Assembly (NCBI GenBank): GCA_913056225.1
Contig: CAJXMQ010000016.1
Location: 1 to 14,062 of the forward strand
Origin: an uncultured Micrococcales bacterium
GTDB lineage: Bacteria > Actinomycetota > Actinomycetes > Actinomycetales > Microbacteriaceae
Reading direction: 5' to 3'
DNA length: 14,062 bases
Shown here: in pieces, positions 12,984 to 14,062 of the stretch
Position numbering within the stretch: position 1 is the stretch's first letter
Layout of the letters: every line of letters begins with the position of its first letter
Program-made: the position numbers and the translations under genes
Notes under the pieces: generated by a model
Databases searched by the model: none
What the model saw: only the letters and a program-made list of their open reading frames with translations
What the model was told of the DNA's origin: nothing

Positions 12984-14062
12984 AGTCTTGACCCTGAACT
13001 ATCGCCAGCGGCGAAAAAATGGGTTGTCGATAACTACGACAAAAAGCTGGAAATTCTCAAACAAATGGTCCGAATACCCTCTCTTGCATGGCCTGGAGTG
13101 GATAGAACACCCTTGCAAGAATCGGCCGAATTCATCGCTGGTCAGATTGAAAACCTAAAAATGTTTGAGCAGGTGGAGATTATTCCCTCCGCGGCTGACG
13201 GAACCCCCGCAATAATCGCCCGAAGACAGGCTAAACCTGGCTATCCGCAGATACTTCTTTACTCCCATCACGATATTCAACCCGTTGGTGATTTGGATTT
13301 GTGGGAGACCGAGCCTTTTGAGCCAACGGTTATCGGAGACCGTTTATTTGGCAGGGGTGCTAGCGATGACAAAGCCGGCATCATTACCTTGATTTCTGCC
13401 TGCGAGATGGTTTTGGAAATGGAAGAGGAGCTAAACATCGGAATCACCCTTTTTATAGAGGGTGAGGAGGAAATCGGCTCCCCAAACTTCAGCGATTTCT
13501 TGGTCACGCATCGAGACAAGCTAGAGGCGGACCTAATAATCGTCGCTGATAGCGGCAATTTTGACCTAGAAACACCTGCGCTGACCACATCTTTGAGAGG
13601 TTTGGTCAGCCTCCAGTTCACGGTCAGCACATTGGACCACCCCTTACACTCAGGTGTTTTTGGGGGAGTGGTGGCCGATGCGACAATGGCGCTTACAAAA
13701 ATCTTGGCCAGTTTGCATGACGAGCAGGGAACGGTGGCCATCGAGGGGCTAGGTTCCATGCCTGAATCTTCATTAGAGGTTCCAGAGAGTTTCATCAAGG
13801 AGCAGGCCGGTGTTTTGCAAGGCGTTGACCTTATTGGGACCGGGGGATTGGCTGACCGGAGTTGGAATCAGCCAGCAGTTACGGTAATCGGGATTGATGT
13901 TCCAGGTGTTTCTGAATCTTCTAACACCTTGCAAGCCAGTGTTTCTTGCAAAATTAGTGCTCGAATTGCTCCGAATGACACTCCTCAAGAAGCTCTTCAT
14001 GCAATCAAGCGGCACCTGCTTCAAAACGCTCCATTTGGCAGTCATATTGAATTTGGGGACAC
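12966..14062 (+). CDS. M20 family dipeptidase/metallopeptidase, 3' end missing
   Basis: A zinc-dependent M20-family hydrolase, probably cleaving dipeptides or related N-acyl amino acids in the cytosol. The frame stays open from ATG 12966 through the window end (365 codons seen; such proteins usually run to about 430-460). Metal and catalytic residues are visible: H101 and D103 in YSHHDIQPVGD, bridging D134 in GRGASDDKAG, the glutamate pair in EGEEEIGSP (E167/E168), D195 in VADSG, and H228 in HPLHSGVFGG, which begins the dimerisation domain. This pattern is closer to the carnosinase-like/DUG1 group (M20 subfamilies with GRGASDDK) than to ArgE or DapE. No Shine-Dalgarno precedes the ATG; see the -10 box at 12954. 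Substrate is unknown. Confidence 0.93.
   Translation, partial: MSFIYQSLDPELSPAAKKWVVDNYDKKLEILKQMVRIPSLAWPGVDRTPLQESAEFIAGQIENLKMFEQVEIIPSAADGTPAIIARRQAKPGYPQILLYSHHDIQPVGDLDLWETEPFEPTVIGDRLFGRGASDDKAGIITLISACEMVLEMEEELNIGITLFIEGEEEIGSPNFSDFLVTHRDKLEADLIIVADSGNFDLETPALTTSLRGLVSLQFTVSTLDHPLHSGVFGGVVADATMALTKILASLHDEQGTVAIEGLGSMPESSLEVPESFIKEQAGVLQGVDLIGTGGLADRSWNQPAVTVIGIDVPGVSESSNTLQASVSCKISARIAPNDTPQEALHAIKRHLLQNAPFGSHIEFGD

Noticed and set aside
13277..14045. Long minus-strand reading frames opposite the M20 gene
   Set aside because: They match no family I recognise and lie antisense to a frame with complete M20 catalytic motifs, so they are codon-bias shadows.
1..14062. Search by eye for a novel defence, mobile or biosynthetic system, tRNA, CRISPR or phage remnant
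   Set aside because: Every gene belongs to a known family, nearly all housekeeping, gaps are 65 bases or less, and no repeats, integrase, transposase or att-like sequence was seen.

Overview
The window looks like a stretch of core chromosome from a streamlined, moderate-GC actinobacterium. It carries an actinobacterial division cluster (FtsZ, YggS, SepF, YggT, DivIVA/Wag31) running straight into lspA, rluD and dnaE, then hisD and nrdR, plus a DUF3043 protein, a family known essentially from Actinobacteria. Base composition appears close to half G+C (counted by eye on a few lines only), low for the phylum, and genes are packed with overlapping ends. This fits a small-genome Microbacteriaceae relative such as the freshwater Luna lineage (Rhodoluna/Aquiluna type). 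The family-level guess is inference from protein flavour and gene order.

Layout: (1) 1-4553, plus strand: ftsZ (5' end cut by the window), yggS, sepF, yggT, divIVA, lspA and rluD, with junctions of 4-nt overlap, 33-nt gap, zero gap, 45-nt gap, 17-nt overlap and 4-nt overlap. (2) 4619-8122, plus: dnaE behind its own likely promoter and Shine-Dalgarno sequence. (3) 8119-8622, minus: a flavin-reductase-like protein whose stop codon overlaps the dnaE stop. (4) 8673-11403, plus: hisD-nrdR-pyrD, all overlapping. (5) 11400-12931, minus: DUF3043 gene followed by an aldo/keto reductase of the Kv-beta-like type, the latter overlapping pyrD at the stop codons. (6) 12966-14062, plus: an M20 dipeptidase, open to the end of the window.

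The genes cover septal ring assembly and tethering (FtsZ, SepF, YggT), polar growth (DivIVA), lipoprotein maturation (LspA), 23S rRNA pseudouridylation (RluD), chromosome replication (DnaE), PLP homeostasis (YggS), histidine and pyrimidine synthesis (HisD, PyrD), dNTP supply control (NrdR) and peptide turnover (M20). No RNA gene, mobile element, CRISPR array, phage remnant or defence system was seen, no gene-free stretch exceeds about 65 bases, and I see no undescribed multi-gene system.

The second-look items are about compaction and regulation. Both convergent gene pairs overlap by their stop codons, with candidate terminator hairpins inside coding sequence. Both divergent gene pairs have -10-like hexamers overlapping on opposite strands, with predicted start sites about 18 bp apart; two of the four promoters predict leaderless mRNAs. 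The pgeF/ylmD gene usually found between ftsZ and yggS is absent from this position.
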